Positions 1 to 6,034 of a stretch of DNA of 11,390 bases are shown piece by piece; position 1 is the stretch's first letter; each line of letters begins with the position of its first letter. This stretch comes from an uncultured Rickettsiales bacterium (lineage in GTDB: Bacteria; Pseudomonadota; Alphaproteobacteria; Rickettsiales; Deianiraeaceae). The notes beneath the pieces were generated by a model, which was not told the DNA's origin, did no database searches, and saw only the letters and a list, made by a program, of their open reading frames with translations. The position numbers were made by a program, and so were the translations under genes. The DNA lies in NCBI GenBank assembly GCA_946544555.1, contig CAMNMI010000021.1, positions 1-11,390 of the forward strand. The letters run 5' to 3'.

Positions 1-356
1 TCAAAAATGCGCGAATTCATGTATATGTCAAATTTGTAGATGAAATACGAATACAGCCCGCTTCCGAATGCGAAGAACAGCGCAAAACCTTTCATCAACC
101 TCCTACTAAATGAGAAAACAAACAAAATTGTGCTTGTGAGGCCGATAATTATTATGATGCCAGAGATTGAATATTGTAGAGCAAAAAATGTTTTATATGT
201 GTGAAAATTTTCAACAACAAACCGCTTTATTGCAACAAAATTGCCATAAAACACTACGATTGTTGAATACAAAAAAATGGCCTTTATGCGCCCAATTTGC
301 TTGGAAAAAAGCAGCTTTTGAAAATGTTGTATTGTGTCCTTTGCGGATGACCTCAT
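1..356 (-). CDS. EptA-like phosphoethanolamine transferase, N-terminal membrane part (partial, runs off the left edge)
   Basis: This is an open reading frame of 118 codons from ATG at 356 that is still open at base 1. An in-frame TAA lies just upstream, and no other good start precedes the ATG. The translation has three hydrophobic segments, at about residues 23-45, 56-82 and 89-106. The last is followed by an aromatic stretch (SYFIYKFDIYMNSRIF). This pattern recalls the N-terminal membrane domain of EptA/sulfatase-type lipid A phosphoethanolamine transferases, where a Tyr/Phe-rich segment and an Asn-containing motif follow the third or fourth helix. Those enzymes move phosphoethanolamine from phosphatidylethanolamine to lipid A or LPS core on the periplasmic face. 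The catalytic alkaline-phosphatase-like domain lies outside the window, so the function is inferred from the N-terminus alone. An AGGAGG at 99-104 before an internal ATG (95) is inside this frame. The gene diverges from the one at 436. Confidence 0.62.
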   Translation of the reverse strand, partial: MRSSAKDTIQHFQKLLFSKQIGRIKAIFLYSTIVVFYGNFVAIKRFVVENFHTYKTFFALQYSISGIIIIIGLTSTILFVFSFSRRLMKGFALFFAFGSGLYSYFIYKFDIYMNSRIF

Positions 357-392
357 GTTTGAAACTGTGCTTGTAGAATTTTATTTGCAAGG

Positions 393-420
393 TTGACAGT
401 TGGATAAAATTTAGTAAAAT
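393..420 (+). promoter_or_regulatory. Sigma-70-type promoter for the orphan gene at 436
   Basis: A perfect -35 box TTGACA (393-398) and a -10 box TAAAAT (415-420, 5 of 6 to consensus) are separated by 16 bases. Transcription would start near 427, leaving only about 9 bases before the ATG at 436. No Shine-Dalgarno sequence lies between. Confidence 0.62.
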
Positions 421-435
421 TCTACTGATAGTTGT

Positions 436-1203
436 ATGAAAAATAATAGCGAAAGAATGGTTCCGTTTGGAGAATCTATTTCGGCATTGATTGATACGTT
501 TAATGATTATAATAATTTTTTAAATCAGTGCGATAATATTAAAAATTATAAGCTAAAAAAACAAAGACAGCAAATAGGTCTGCAAAATGCTATAAAAAAC
601 TTTGAATACAAACTTAATCAACTTCCAAGCGTAAATGATAAAAAAAACGAAATTGATGAATTAAACAAAAAGATTTCTGGAGTTGGCATGACCATAAATG
701 ATAATATAGAAACAAAATCCGATAATCATGTTTATGATGATAATTTTGAAGATTTTCAGGAAGAAGATGAAAAAGACAATTACAAAGACAACTGTAAAAA
801 ATTAGACAAACCTTGGATGAAAATATCAAAGAAATTTAAAGAAGAGCATAAAATTGATAATAATGAAGTGAAAAAAGCAATAAAAATTTCAGAAATAAAC
901 AATAAAAAAGAAGAAGACAAGAAAGAAGATAAAGATAGTAAAAAAAATATTGACGAATTAAATATTGACGAATTGATGAATTATATTAATGGCGAAGGAG
1001 GTATTAAAACAAAGAAGAAAAAAAAGAAAAAGAAAAATAAAAAACAACAAACGGAAAAAGTAAAAACAGCAGTTCAGGAAAAAGAGAAGAAATTCGATTT
1101 TGAAGAATTCAAAACATATATCACAGAACATTCAATTAATAACAATGAAATAACAAAAATAAAACCATATCTTTCAAAAGGATTTATAAATGGACTTGAA
1201 TAA
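436..1203 (+). CDS. Orphan Lys/Asp/Glu/Asn-rich protein with poly-lysine tract
   Basis: I do not recognise this 255-residue protein. Residues about 15-80 are predicted helical or coiled-coil. Residues 87-170 are disordered and highly charged, with runs of K, E and D. At 171-180 there is a tandem NIDEL/NIDEL repeat, encoded by a 15-base direct repeat (946-975). It is followed by a short amphipathic piece (LMNYINGEGG, 180-189) and a lysine tract at 193-203 (eight consecutive K, then NKK). A short mixed helical tail (220-255) ends the protein. There is no signal peptide or membrane segment, so it is cytosolic or exported by a signal-less route. It lies 27 bases upstream of kdtA on the same strand and could share its transcript. 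Base composition is far more AT-rich than kdtA. The start chosen is ATG 436; ATG 457 is a possible alternative with slightly better purine content upstream. Function unknown. Confidence 0.75.
   Translation: MKNNSERMVPFGESISALIDTFNDYNNFLNQCDNIKNYKLKKQRQQIGLQNAIKNFEYKLNQLPSVNDKKNEIDELNKKISGVGMTINDNIETKSDNHVYDDNFEDFQEEDEKDNYKDNCKKLDKPWMKISKKFKEEHKIDNNEVKKAIKISEINNKKEEDKKEDKDSKKNIDELNIDELMNYINGEGGIKTKKKKKKKKNKKQQTEKVKTAVQEKEKKFDFEEFKTYITEHSINNNEITKIKPYLSKGFINGLE
946..975 (+). repeat. 15-base tandem repeat encoding NIDEL-NIDEL
   Basis: Two adjacent copies of AATATTGACGAATTA/G (946-960 and 961-975) differ only at the last base. They lie inside the orphan gene and duplicate five residues in frame, just before the poly-lysine tract. 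Confidence 0.85.
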
Positions 1204-1230
1204 TAAATTACATAATCTGCCTATTATTTG

Positions 1231-2493
1231 ATGCTCTGGCAAATTGTAGCAAAATATCGGCTCAGGAAAGGCAAAGAAGATGCAGCGAGGGTAAGAGAAA
1301 AATTTGGTTTTGCTGATACAAATGCTATTGAAAAACTGAAAGATTTCATGAAAAACAATAGCTGTAGCGAAGTGATTTGGGTGCATGCAGTCAGCGTTGG
1401 TGAGAGTTTGTCAACGATTGGATTGATACGAAAAATGTGTGAAAATGGACATTTTGTTGTATTGACAACCACAACATTGACATCTGCGCGGATTGTTGTG
1501 GGGCGGCTTCCAGAGCGAGCAGTCCACCAATTTTGTCCTTATCCATCAAAAAAATACTTCAAAAGGTTTATTTCAACTTGGAAGCCAAACAAGGCATTTT
1601 TTGCCGAGAGTGAAATCTTCCCGAATGTCGTCAGATTGTTGAAAAAGAAACAAATTCCAGTTTATCTCATCAATGCAAGGATGTCGGACAGAAGCTTTAA
1701 TATGTGGAAAAAGGTGAGATTTTACATCAAACCGGTGCTAAATTGCTACACAAAAATCTTCCCGCAGAGCGATGTTGAAGCGGAAAAATTTGTTGCACTC
1801 GGGTGCGCTGAGAAAAAGATAAAATGCTACGGCAACTTGAAGGTTGACGCCACGGTTGATGCTATCAAAAACGCCACGATTGCGGACGAAGATAAAGTAA
1901 AACTTGAACTTTTGAAAAAGCAAATCAGTGGCCAGCGGGTGGTGGTTTATGGCTCACCGCACAAGGAGGAATTTTTCTACCTCGTGTGGCAACAAACCAT
2001 GCTGATGCGTAAAACGCTGACTGGGTGCGTTGGGATTTTTGTTCCACGCTACATGGAAGAGGTGCAAGGGCTTGTTAACTTGTTCCGCAAGAACGACATT
2101 GAGCCCCTACTCTATTCCGAACTGACAGAGAAAAAAACAGCGCAGATAATAATCATTGACAAAATGGGGCTGCTGTTGAAGCTGTATGAGCTTGGTGACT
2201 TCGCCGTTGTATGTGGCAATTTTGCAGAGCACATTGGCGGACACAGCCCTATTGAGCCAGTGGCGCTTGGCAAGCCGACTTTGGTCGGGCCATATTGTGA
2301 AAAAAGCAAGGATGTCGTAGTAGCTTTGCTGGCTGAAAATGCTGTCATCCAAACCATGACCGTATGCGAGGACATTGATTTGCTTATCAAAAACAACAAA
2401 ATATCCGAAATGCAAGCCAACTGCGAGAGGTTTATGGATAAGAATGAGGGGACGGTGGAGAAGCTTTTTGAGGCATGTTTTAGTGAGTTGTAG
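1231..2493 (+). CDS. waaA: 3-deoxy-D-manno-octulosonic acid (Kdo) transferase
   Basis: This is the GT30-family enzyme (WaaA/KdtA) that adds Kdo from CMP-Kdo to the lipid A precursor at the inner membrane. Visible family blocks are WVHAVSVGES at about 50-59 (E58 is the expected catalytic Glu), ESEIFPN at 126-132 (usual form EtElWPN), INARMSDRS at 147-155, GNLKVD at 201-206, GSPHKEE at 241-247 (usual GSTHegE), PRYMEEV at 272-278 (usual PRHpeR), and the C-terminal nucleotide-sugar block with GGHSPIEP at 336-343. At 420 residues the length is normal for the family. The N-terminal hydrophobic anchor typical of WaaA is nearly absent: only about ten residues precede the RKGKED motif. An in-frame TAA at 1213-1215 prevents extension upstream. 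ATG 1231 is chosen; the TTG at 1228 would add one residue. No Shine-Dalgarno is seen. The 3' end overlaps the convergent gene by 14 bases. Confidence 0.95.
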   Translation: MLWQIVAKYRLRKGKEDAARVREKFGFADTNAIEKLKDFMKNNSCSEVIWVHAVSVGESLSTIGLIRKMCENGHFVVLTTTTLTSARIVVGRLPERAVHQFCPYPSKKYFKRFISTWKPNKAFFAESEIFPNVVRLLKKKQIPVYLINARMSDRSFNMWKKVRFYIKPVLNCYTKIFPQSDVEAEKFVALGCAEKKIKCYGNLKVDATVDAIKNATIADEDKVKLELLKKQISGQRVVVYGSPHKEEFFYLVWQQTMLMRKTLTGCVGIFVPRYMEEVQGLVNLFRKNDIEPLLYSELTEKKTAQIIIIDKMGLLLKLYELGDFAVVCGNFAEHIGGHSPIEPVALGKPTLVGPYCEKSKDVVVALLAENAVIQTMTVCEDIDLLIKNNKISEMQANCERFMDKNEGTVEKLFEACFSEL

Positions 2494-2881
2494 CGGTTTT
2501 TGTTTTCTCTATAATATCCTCAATTTGCGATTTTATTTCAAAAACATCAGCAATATTCTTGAACTTCAACTTATTACCGCCCGTTCCATTGAACGTTAAT
2601 GTGGCATAACCAAGCACATTCCCCAATATTGACTGCTCCACTGCGATTGACTCTACTTTTAAATTTCTCAACTCATTTGTATGAGTGCTTATAATGCCAG
2701 TTTTCACAACAACTCTTTTCTTGGTCACGAGATATTTTACGCAACTTACCCTTAGAAAGAAATAAACAGACAAAATAATCAGTCCAAAGGCACAAGTGAC
2801 ATCTTCAAAAAAATAATAAATAGCCGAAATTAAACAAAAAACAAATGGCCAATAATTAAACAAGTGCGGTTCTACTTCCAA
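2480..2881 (-). CDS. Two-TM bacterial PH-domain (YdbS/bPH2-like) membrane protein; natural start out of frame
   Basis: Counting from TTG 2881, the protein has two membrane helices (about 8-26 and 30-46) and then a bacterial PH domain (about 48-125). The domain shows the usual order: K(R)VVVKTGIIS, LRNLKVESIAVEQSILG, a GYATLTFNGTGG turn and FKNIADVFEIKSQIE. Members of this DUF304/bPH2 group are small inner-membrane proteins of poorly known role. The frame continues upstream as an acidic stretch (EEEELVE) to a TAG without any ATG or GTG. An AGGAGG at 2896-2901 sits five bases before a CTG (2890) and fourteen before the TTG (2881), so either could serve as a weak start. The better-looking ATG at 2943 is in another frame; removing one AG unit at 2905-2914 would fuse the two perfectly. 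The gene may therefore be phase-variable, freshly disrupted, or affected by a sequencing error. It follows the YdeI-like gene on the same strand. Confidence 0.8.
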   Translation of the reverse strand: MEVEPHLFNYWPFVFCLISAIYYFFEDVTCAFGLIILSVYFFLRVSCVKYLVTKKRVVVKTGIISTHTNELRNLKVESIAVEQSILGNVLGYATLTFNGTGGNKLKFKNIADVFEIKSQIEDIIEKTKTATTH

Positions 2882-2943
2882 CTCAACCAGCTCTTCCTCC
2901 TCTTCTCTCTCTCTGAGATTGCGCCAGTCCTATTATTTGTCAT
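2872..2943 (-). other. Short out-of-frame 5' reading frame (23 codons) of the PH-domain gene
   Basis: ATG 2943 opens MTNNRTGAISERE, passes the AG repeat in the wrong frame and ends at TAG 2872. Deleting one dinucleotide gives a continuous N-terminus MTNNRTGAISEREEEELVE leading straight into the PH-domain protein. I therefore read it as the detached 5' end of that gene, not as a gene of its own. Confidence 0.5.
2905..2914 (-). repeat. (AG)5 dinucleotide tract at the frame break
   Basis: Five AG units on the coding strand are followed by further purine-only sequence (AAGAGGAGGAAGAG). The tract sits exactly where the ATG-2943 frame and the PH-domain frame must be joined. Five units is short for a slippage hotspot, but loss of one unit restores the frame. 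Confidence 0.6.
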
Positions 2944-3006
2944 AACAAAATCAATTTATAGTGAATTGTAATATTATAATATGCAAGTTTTTTATTCACT
3001 CTTATA

Positions 3007-3576
3007 TCAAAACAACCTCCCATAATCACTCAAATTGCCATACATCTTGCCAAGGCGGGTTTGTTTGATGAAATTTTCAATCTGTCGTTCATACATCTCG
3101 CGCCGATTTTTGTAGGGAAAATGCCACTGGATGCTATCAATTCGCAGGCGCTGATAAATCTCTGGAAATGAGTAAAAATGCCGCCGCAACAGGTCATCGC
3201 CGCCAATGATTTCTCGCATACGCGCAGAAATTTCAAATTTGTCCTTGCAATTTGCAAGTGCACGGCGCCCAGCATCAGTCATCTTGCCACGCTTTTCAAG
3301 CCACTTGCAGCGCTCTTTATTCAGCTCCGTCCACGGACTTTTCTTCTGTCGCGGAGAAAATCTTTGCACCGTTTTGCCATTCACATTCCTGCAAACACTG
3401 TCAATCCAACCAAAGCACAAGGCCACATAAACAGCATCCATGTAGGATAAACTACCGTCCGCCGGCCTGCCCTTTTTGACCTCTACGAAAACTTCCTTTT
3501 CACGTGCGTGATTTGCGGAAAGCCACATGTAAAACTCGTCAAATGAACTTGGTGTAATGATTTTACAAATCTCCAT
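3007..3576 (-). CDS. YdeI/OmpD-associated family protein
   Basis: The 189-residue translation matches the YdeI/OmdA-type family, members of which are associated with bacteriocin or antimicrobial-peptide protection and with outer-membrane stress. Their biochemical activity is not established. Family hallmarks are visible: an N-terminal F..(F)..WLSANHAREKEVFVEVKKG block (about 11-36), SYMDAVYVALCFGWIDS (about 44-60), the basic RFSPRQKKSPWTELNKERC block (about 71-89), and GKMTDAGRRAL (about 97-107). The C-terminal half (FPYKNRREMYERQIENFIKQTR) is the usual helical arm. A TTG at 3609 is in frame, but ATG 3576 gives the family's usual N-terminus and is preferred. There is no signal peptide, so it is cytoplasmic. 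It is 62 bases downstream of the Tyr-rich orphan gene and upstream of the PH-domain gene, so the three could be one transcript. Codon choice is richer in G+C than its upstream neighbour. Confidence 0.85.
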   Translation of the reverse strand: MEICKIITPSSFDEFYMWLSANHAREKEVFVEVKKGRPADGSLSYMDAVYVALCFGWIDSVCRNVNGKTVQRFSPRQKKSPWTELNKERCKWLEKRGKMTDAGRRALANCKDKFEISARMREIIGGDDLLRRHFYSFPEIYQRLRIDSIQWHFPYKNRREMYERQIENFIKQTRLGKMYGNLSDYGRLF

Positions 3577-3638
3577 AAATCGTGAATAGGCGGTAGATTG
3601 ACAAACCAAAATCTAAATGAACTTTTAATTTATCAATA

Positions 3639-4376
3639 TCAGTAACCATAATAGTAACCATCATCTTGATTATTGCCATAGATATTGTTTGTGTTATACA
3701 TTTGGTCGTATCCATAATGATAATCGTATTGTTGATTGTATTGCTGTGGTTGATATGGCCTTATTTTTCCATCTTTCATCCTCTTTATTGATTGTTTTAT
3801 TTTTTCTTTTGATTTGTAGTTTTCAATAGCCCTCTTCAACATATCAGTATTTCCAACCTTTTCAACTTCTTTTGAATCCGATTCATTACAGACGCCTATA
3901 CATGTTATTTGCCCATCATTAATCATTTTTAAAAAAACTGATTTTTTAACTTTGAAATTTTTATTTGTTCCCATCAGTGAATTTTTATAAACGGGTATAT
4001 AATTTTTTTGATATTCAGTATTATTTTTTGCCGCCCGGCTCATTTGTGAGTTTAAAAGGTATAGATAGACATTTTCATTATCAATATTGCCAATGACGCA
4101 CTGTTTATTGCCGGTATGGTTTGCATTTGGTATATCAAAATATGTAAGTGCATTTTCAATAAAATAAACTTGACCAACTCTAATATTTATGTTATTACGC
4201 ATTTTTTTTGGTATAAATGGATTCATTTTGTTTATATCAAGAGACTCGCTGTTTTTATTATTATTATTTTTTTTATATTCTCTTAATTCTTTTTCCTTTT
4301 CTCTTAATTTTTCACTCATTGGCATGTATGCATCTGCATTTACATTAAGTTTGAGATCACTATTTTTTTCTGACAT
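3639..4376 (-). CDS. Orphan protein with central beta-rich domain and Tyr/Gln/Asn-rich tail
   Basis: I do not recognise this 245-residue protein. It has three parts. Residues 1-60 are charged and partly helical, with a KKNNNNKN run at 35-42. Residues about 63-170 alternate hydrophobic strands (RVGQVYFIENA, NKQCVIGNID, NVYLYLLNSQ, KNYIPVYK, FKVKKSVFLKMI) and look like a compact beta domain. The VGQVYF...KQCVIGN pattern faintly recalls the start of PemK/MazF-type SH3-like barrels, but the resemblance is too weak to name it. Residues 208-245 are a low-complexity tail with 12 Tyr, 7 Gln and 6 Asn in 38 residues and no Lys or Arg, after a basic segment at 185-206. There is no signal peptide or TM segment. 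The start chosen is ATG 4376; an in-frame TTG (4391) is less likely. The gene is very AT-rich and lies just after the tRNA on the same strand. Confidence 0.75.
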   Translation of the reverse strand: MSEKNSDLKLNVNADAYMPMSEKLREKEKELREYKKNNNNKNSESLDINKMNPFIPKKMRNNINIRVGQVYFIENALTYFDIPNANHTGNKQCVIGNIDNENVYLYLLNSQMSRAAKNNTEYQKNYIPVYKNSLMGTNKNFKVKKSVFLKMINDGQITCIGVCNESDSKEVEKVGNTDMLKRAIENYKSKEKIKQSIKRMKDGKIRPYQPQQYNQQYDYHYGYDQMYNTNNIYGNNQDDGYYYGY

Positions 4377-4392
4377 ATAAATAACTATCAAT

Positions 4393-4421
4393 ATTATTAT
4401 ATTTTATTACAAATTTGTCAA
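4393..4421 (-). promoter_or_regulatory. Sigma-70-type promoter for the gene starting at 4376
   Basis: On the minus strand, TTGACA (4421-4416) is followed after 17 bases by AATAAT (4398-4393, 5 of 6 to TATAAT). An exact TATAAT (4401-4396) also exists, but with only 14 bases of spacing. Transcription would begin about 10 bases before ATG 4376. Confidence 0.5.
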
Positions 4422-4446
4422 ATAATATTAATCGTTATCTAAAACG

Positions 4447-4519
<73 letters not shown>

Positions 4520-4527
4520 GACAGTGG

Positions 4528-4556
4528 CTTGTAAAGCTTGGTGTTTTAATTTGCAA
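4528..4556 (-). promoter_or_regulatory. Candidate promoter for tRNA-Thr
   Basis: On the minus strand, TTGCAA (4556-4551) and TACAAG (4533-4528) are 17 bases apart. Each matches consensus at four of six bases. The -10 box ends 8 bases before the mature tRNA 5' end, which is a suitable start position for a tRNA transcript. Confidence 0.4.
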
Positions 4557-4620
4557 GTAGAAAAACGACTGACTTTTTAGGTGAATTTGTGGGATTTATT
4601 GTATATTTTTTAAGAATTAT

Positions 4621-4648
4621 TTGATTGTTTTTTTTTTTTTGTTATCCT
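4621..4648 (+). promoter_or_regulatory. Candidate promoter with T13 spacer upstream of the gene at 4656
   Basis: TTGATT (4621-4626) and TATCCT (4643-4648) are separated by 16 bases, 13 of which are an uninterrupted T run (4628-4640). Each hexamer matches consensus at four of six. The start of transcription would fall at or next to ATG 4656. Change in the length of the T run would change the spacer. Confidence 0.4.
4628..4640 (+). repeat. T13 homopolymer
   Basis: This is an uninterrupted run of thirteen T, immediately upstream of the orphan gene at 4656 and inside its candidate promoter spacer. It is the longest homopolymer I see in the window. Confidence 0.85.
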
Positions 4649-4655
4649 TTATAAC

Positions 4656-5987
4656 ATGGAAGGAATAGACAAAAGCGAACTGGAGGCCTATGGAATAAAA
4701 CAAACAGAAGAAGGCCAACATAATTATATGTTAACTCACATGATTGGTGGCGTTGGAGCCTATTACAACGGAATTAATATAGAGCAAAACTACAAAAATT
4801 TTTTTAAAAATGCAAAAGACAAAAAAAACAACGATAAACAAACGACGAAGTGCACAATACAATATGAAAACAACGGAAAGATGAATGTGGAATCTTACAG
4901 TTGTATCGGATATGTATTTGATGATGGATACTATTATAAACAAATGTTTGATAGAAATGTGAATAGTGGTTATTATTTCGAAAGTGATGGACAACGTAAT
5001 AACGAAGACGGTACAAAGAAAACAAATGAATTAGGTATTATTGATAAAGAAGAGGACTTGAAAGGAATTGTAGATATAATGAATGAAAAAGAATATATAA
5101 GCTCAAGCAGTATAAAAGTAAATGAAAGTAATTTTGTTAATAGACAGTTAATAAATGACAATCAATTAGAACGATATGCAAAGAAACATGTATTTAAAGA
5201 TTCGGAAACACTAAACAAACATCTAAAAAAAGCTAAGAAAATATACAAACTTGTAAATAAGGGGAAAATTGATAAAAATTCGTTGTCTTTTGAAAGTACT
5301 GGATTCTTTGAATGTGCAAAACCGGATTATGGTTTGATGGAATTTCATGGTCATTATAATAATTTTGGTAATCCAGATAGTATCAGTGGTTTTAGCATTT
5401 CTGCGGATGATGGCAGAATAGAATTTACCTATGATGATAATGAAGAATTTAAGTTAGATGAAAATTATAATAATTTGACAAAAAAATTGAAAACAAAAGT
5501 GTCTTTGAATGAGTGTATTGTCGGTTTTAATGAAAAAATGCATATTGCATCTATGTTTATAAGTTTAACTGATGATGATAGTGTTAAAGATAGCAAAAGA
5601 GGCAAACAGCTGAAACTAATAGTAGATTGTATGCAACAAATTATAGATGTTCAGAAAAAGAAGATGGGAAAAGATAAAATATTATTTAGGGACATGAAAA
5701 CGCAAAAATTAGAACTTCTGAGTTTTAAAAAATTTAAAGAAAGGATTTGTAAACTGGTAGAAGAATTTAACAAATCAGAACATAAAAATTATTTAAACGA
5801 TGATTGGAAAATAGAAATTCCAAACCCTAAAATTCCAAACTCTATAAAACAAAGCAGTGGCGGGGAGTGTTGTATCAAAAAATTTCTTAAAAATATTTTT
5901 ACCAAAAATCAATACGATCCAAAAAATATTAATCCTTATTGTACTTACCATGCTTGCACACGCAGATATCCAGGGATGAATAAGTAG
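4656..5987 (+). CDS. Orphan 443-residue protein with Cys-rich C-terminus
   Basis: I do not recognise this protein. It is hydrophilic throughout, with no signal peptide or membrane helix. The N-terminal half (1-170) is rich in Tyr, Asn, Lys and Gly and contains KDKKNNDKQTTK (54-65) and a YVFDDGYYYKQMF segment. A Lys-rich helical stretch follows at about 185-205. The middle (about 215-300) looks like alternating beta strands with many Asp/Asn turns (FSISADDGRIEFTYDD). A more helical Lys-rich region spans about 300-385. The tail (400-443) carries C405, C406, C429, H432 and C434, a spacing that could bind a metal, although no named zinc motif fits. The start is ATG 4656; there is no Shine-Dalgarno, and a candidate promoter lies directly upstream. 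It diverges from tRNA-Thr and precedes dnaE by 47 bases. Composition is much more AT-rich than dnaE, suggesting an accessory or fast-evolving gene. Confidence 0.75.
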   Translation: MEGIDKSELEAYGIKQTEEGQHNYMLTHMIGGVGAYYNGINIEQNYKNFFKNAKDKKNNDKQTTKCTIQYENNGKMNVESYSCIGYVFDDGYYYKQMFDRNVNSGYYFESDGQRNNEDGTKKTNELGIIDKEEDLKGIVDIMNEKEYISSSSIKVNESNFVNRQLINDNQLERYAKKHVFKDSETLNKHLKKAKKIYKLVNKGKIDKNSLSFESTGFFECAKPDYGLMEFHGHYNNFGNPDSISGFSISADDGRIEFTYDDNEEFKLDENYNNLTKKLKTKVSLNECIVGFNEKMHIASMFISLTDDDSVKDSKRGKQLKLIVDCMQQIIDVQKKKMGKDKILFRDMKTQKLELLSFKKFKERICKLVEEFNKSEHKNYLNDDWKIEIPNPKIPNSIKQSSGGECCIKKFLKNIFTKNQYDPKNINPYCTYHACTRRYPGMNK

Positions 5988-6034
5988 ATTTTATGTTTAT
6001 TGCATTTTAAAATCCCCTCTCCATACTCCATTGC

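Noticed and set aside
93..104. AGGAGG followed by ATG on the minus strand, suggesting a start at 95
   Set aside because: The longer frame is open without interruption up to ATG 356 and adds two membrane helices that fit the family; the AGGAGG encodes Arg-Arg within it, and its spacing to the ATG is only three bases.
167..376. Plus-strand reading frame of 69 codons
   Set aside because: It is antisense to the EptA-like frame (1-356, minus), which has membrane-protein character and is open over the whole stretch; the plus-strand product has no recognisable features.
2107..2420. Two overlapping 102-codon minus-strand frames opposite waaA
   Set aside because: waaA is conserved through this region, including the GGHSPIEP block; no coding signal of their own.
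2960..3000. Inverted repeat AGTGAAT / ATTCACT between the YdeI-like and PH-domain genes
   Set aside because: Seven-base arms separated by 27 bases, with no T run after them; too weak for a terminator and no repressor is known to fit.
3178..3479. Three plus-strand reading frames opposite the YdeI-like gene
   Set aside because: The minus strand has clear family motifs over the same bases; these are shadows.
4409..4418. Palindrome ACAAATTTGT also present at 10878-10887, considered as a shared operator
   Set aside because: A 10-base AT palindrome is likely by chance in sequence this AT-rich; the two sites have unrelated contexts.
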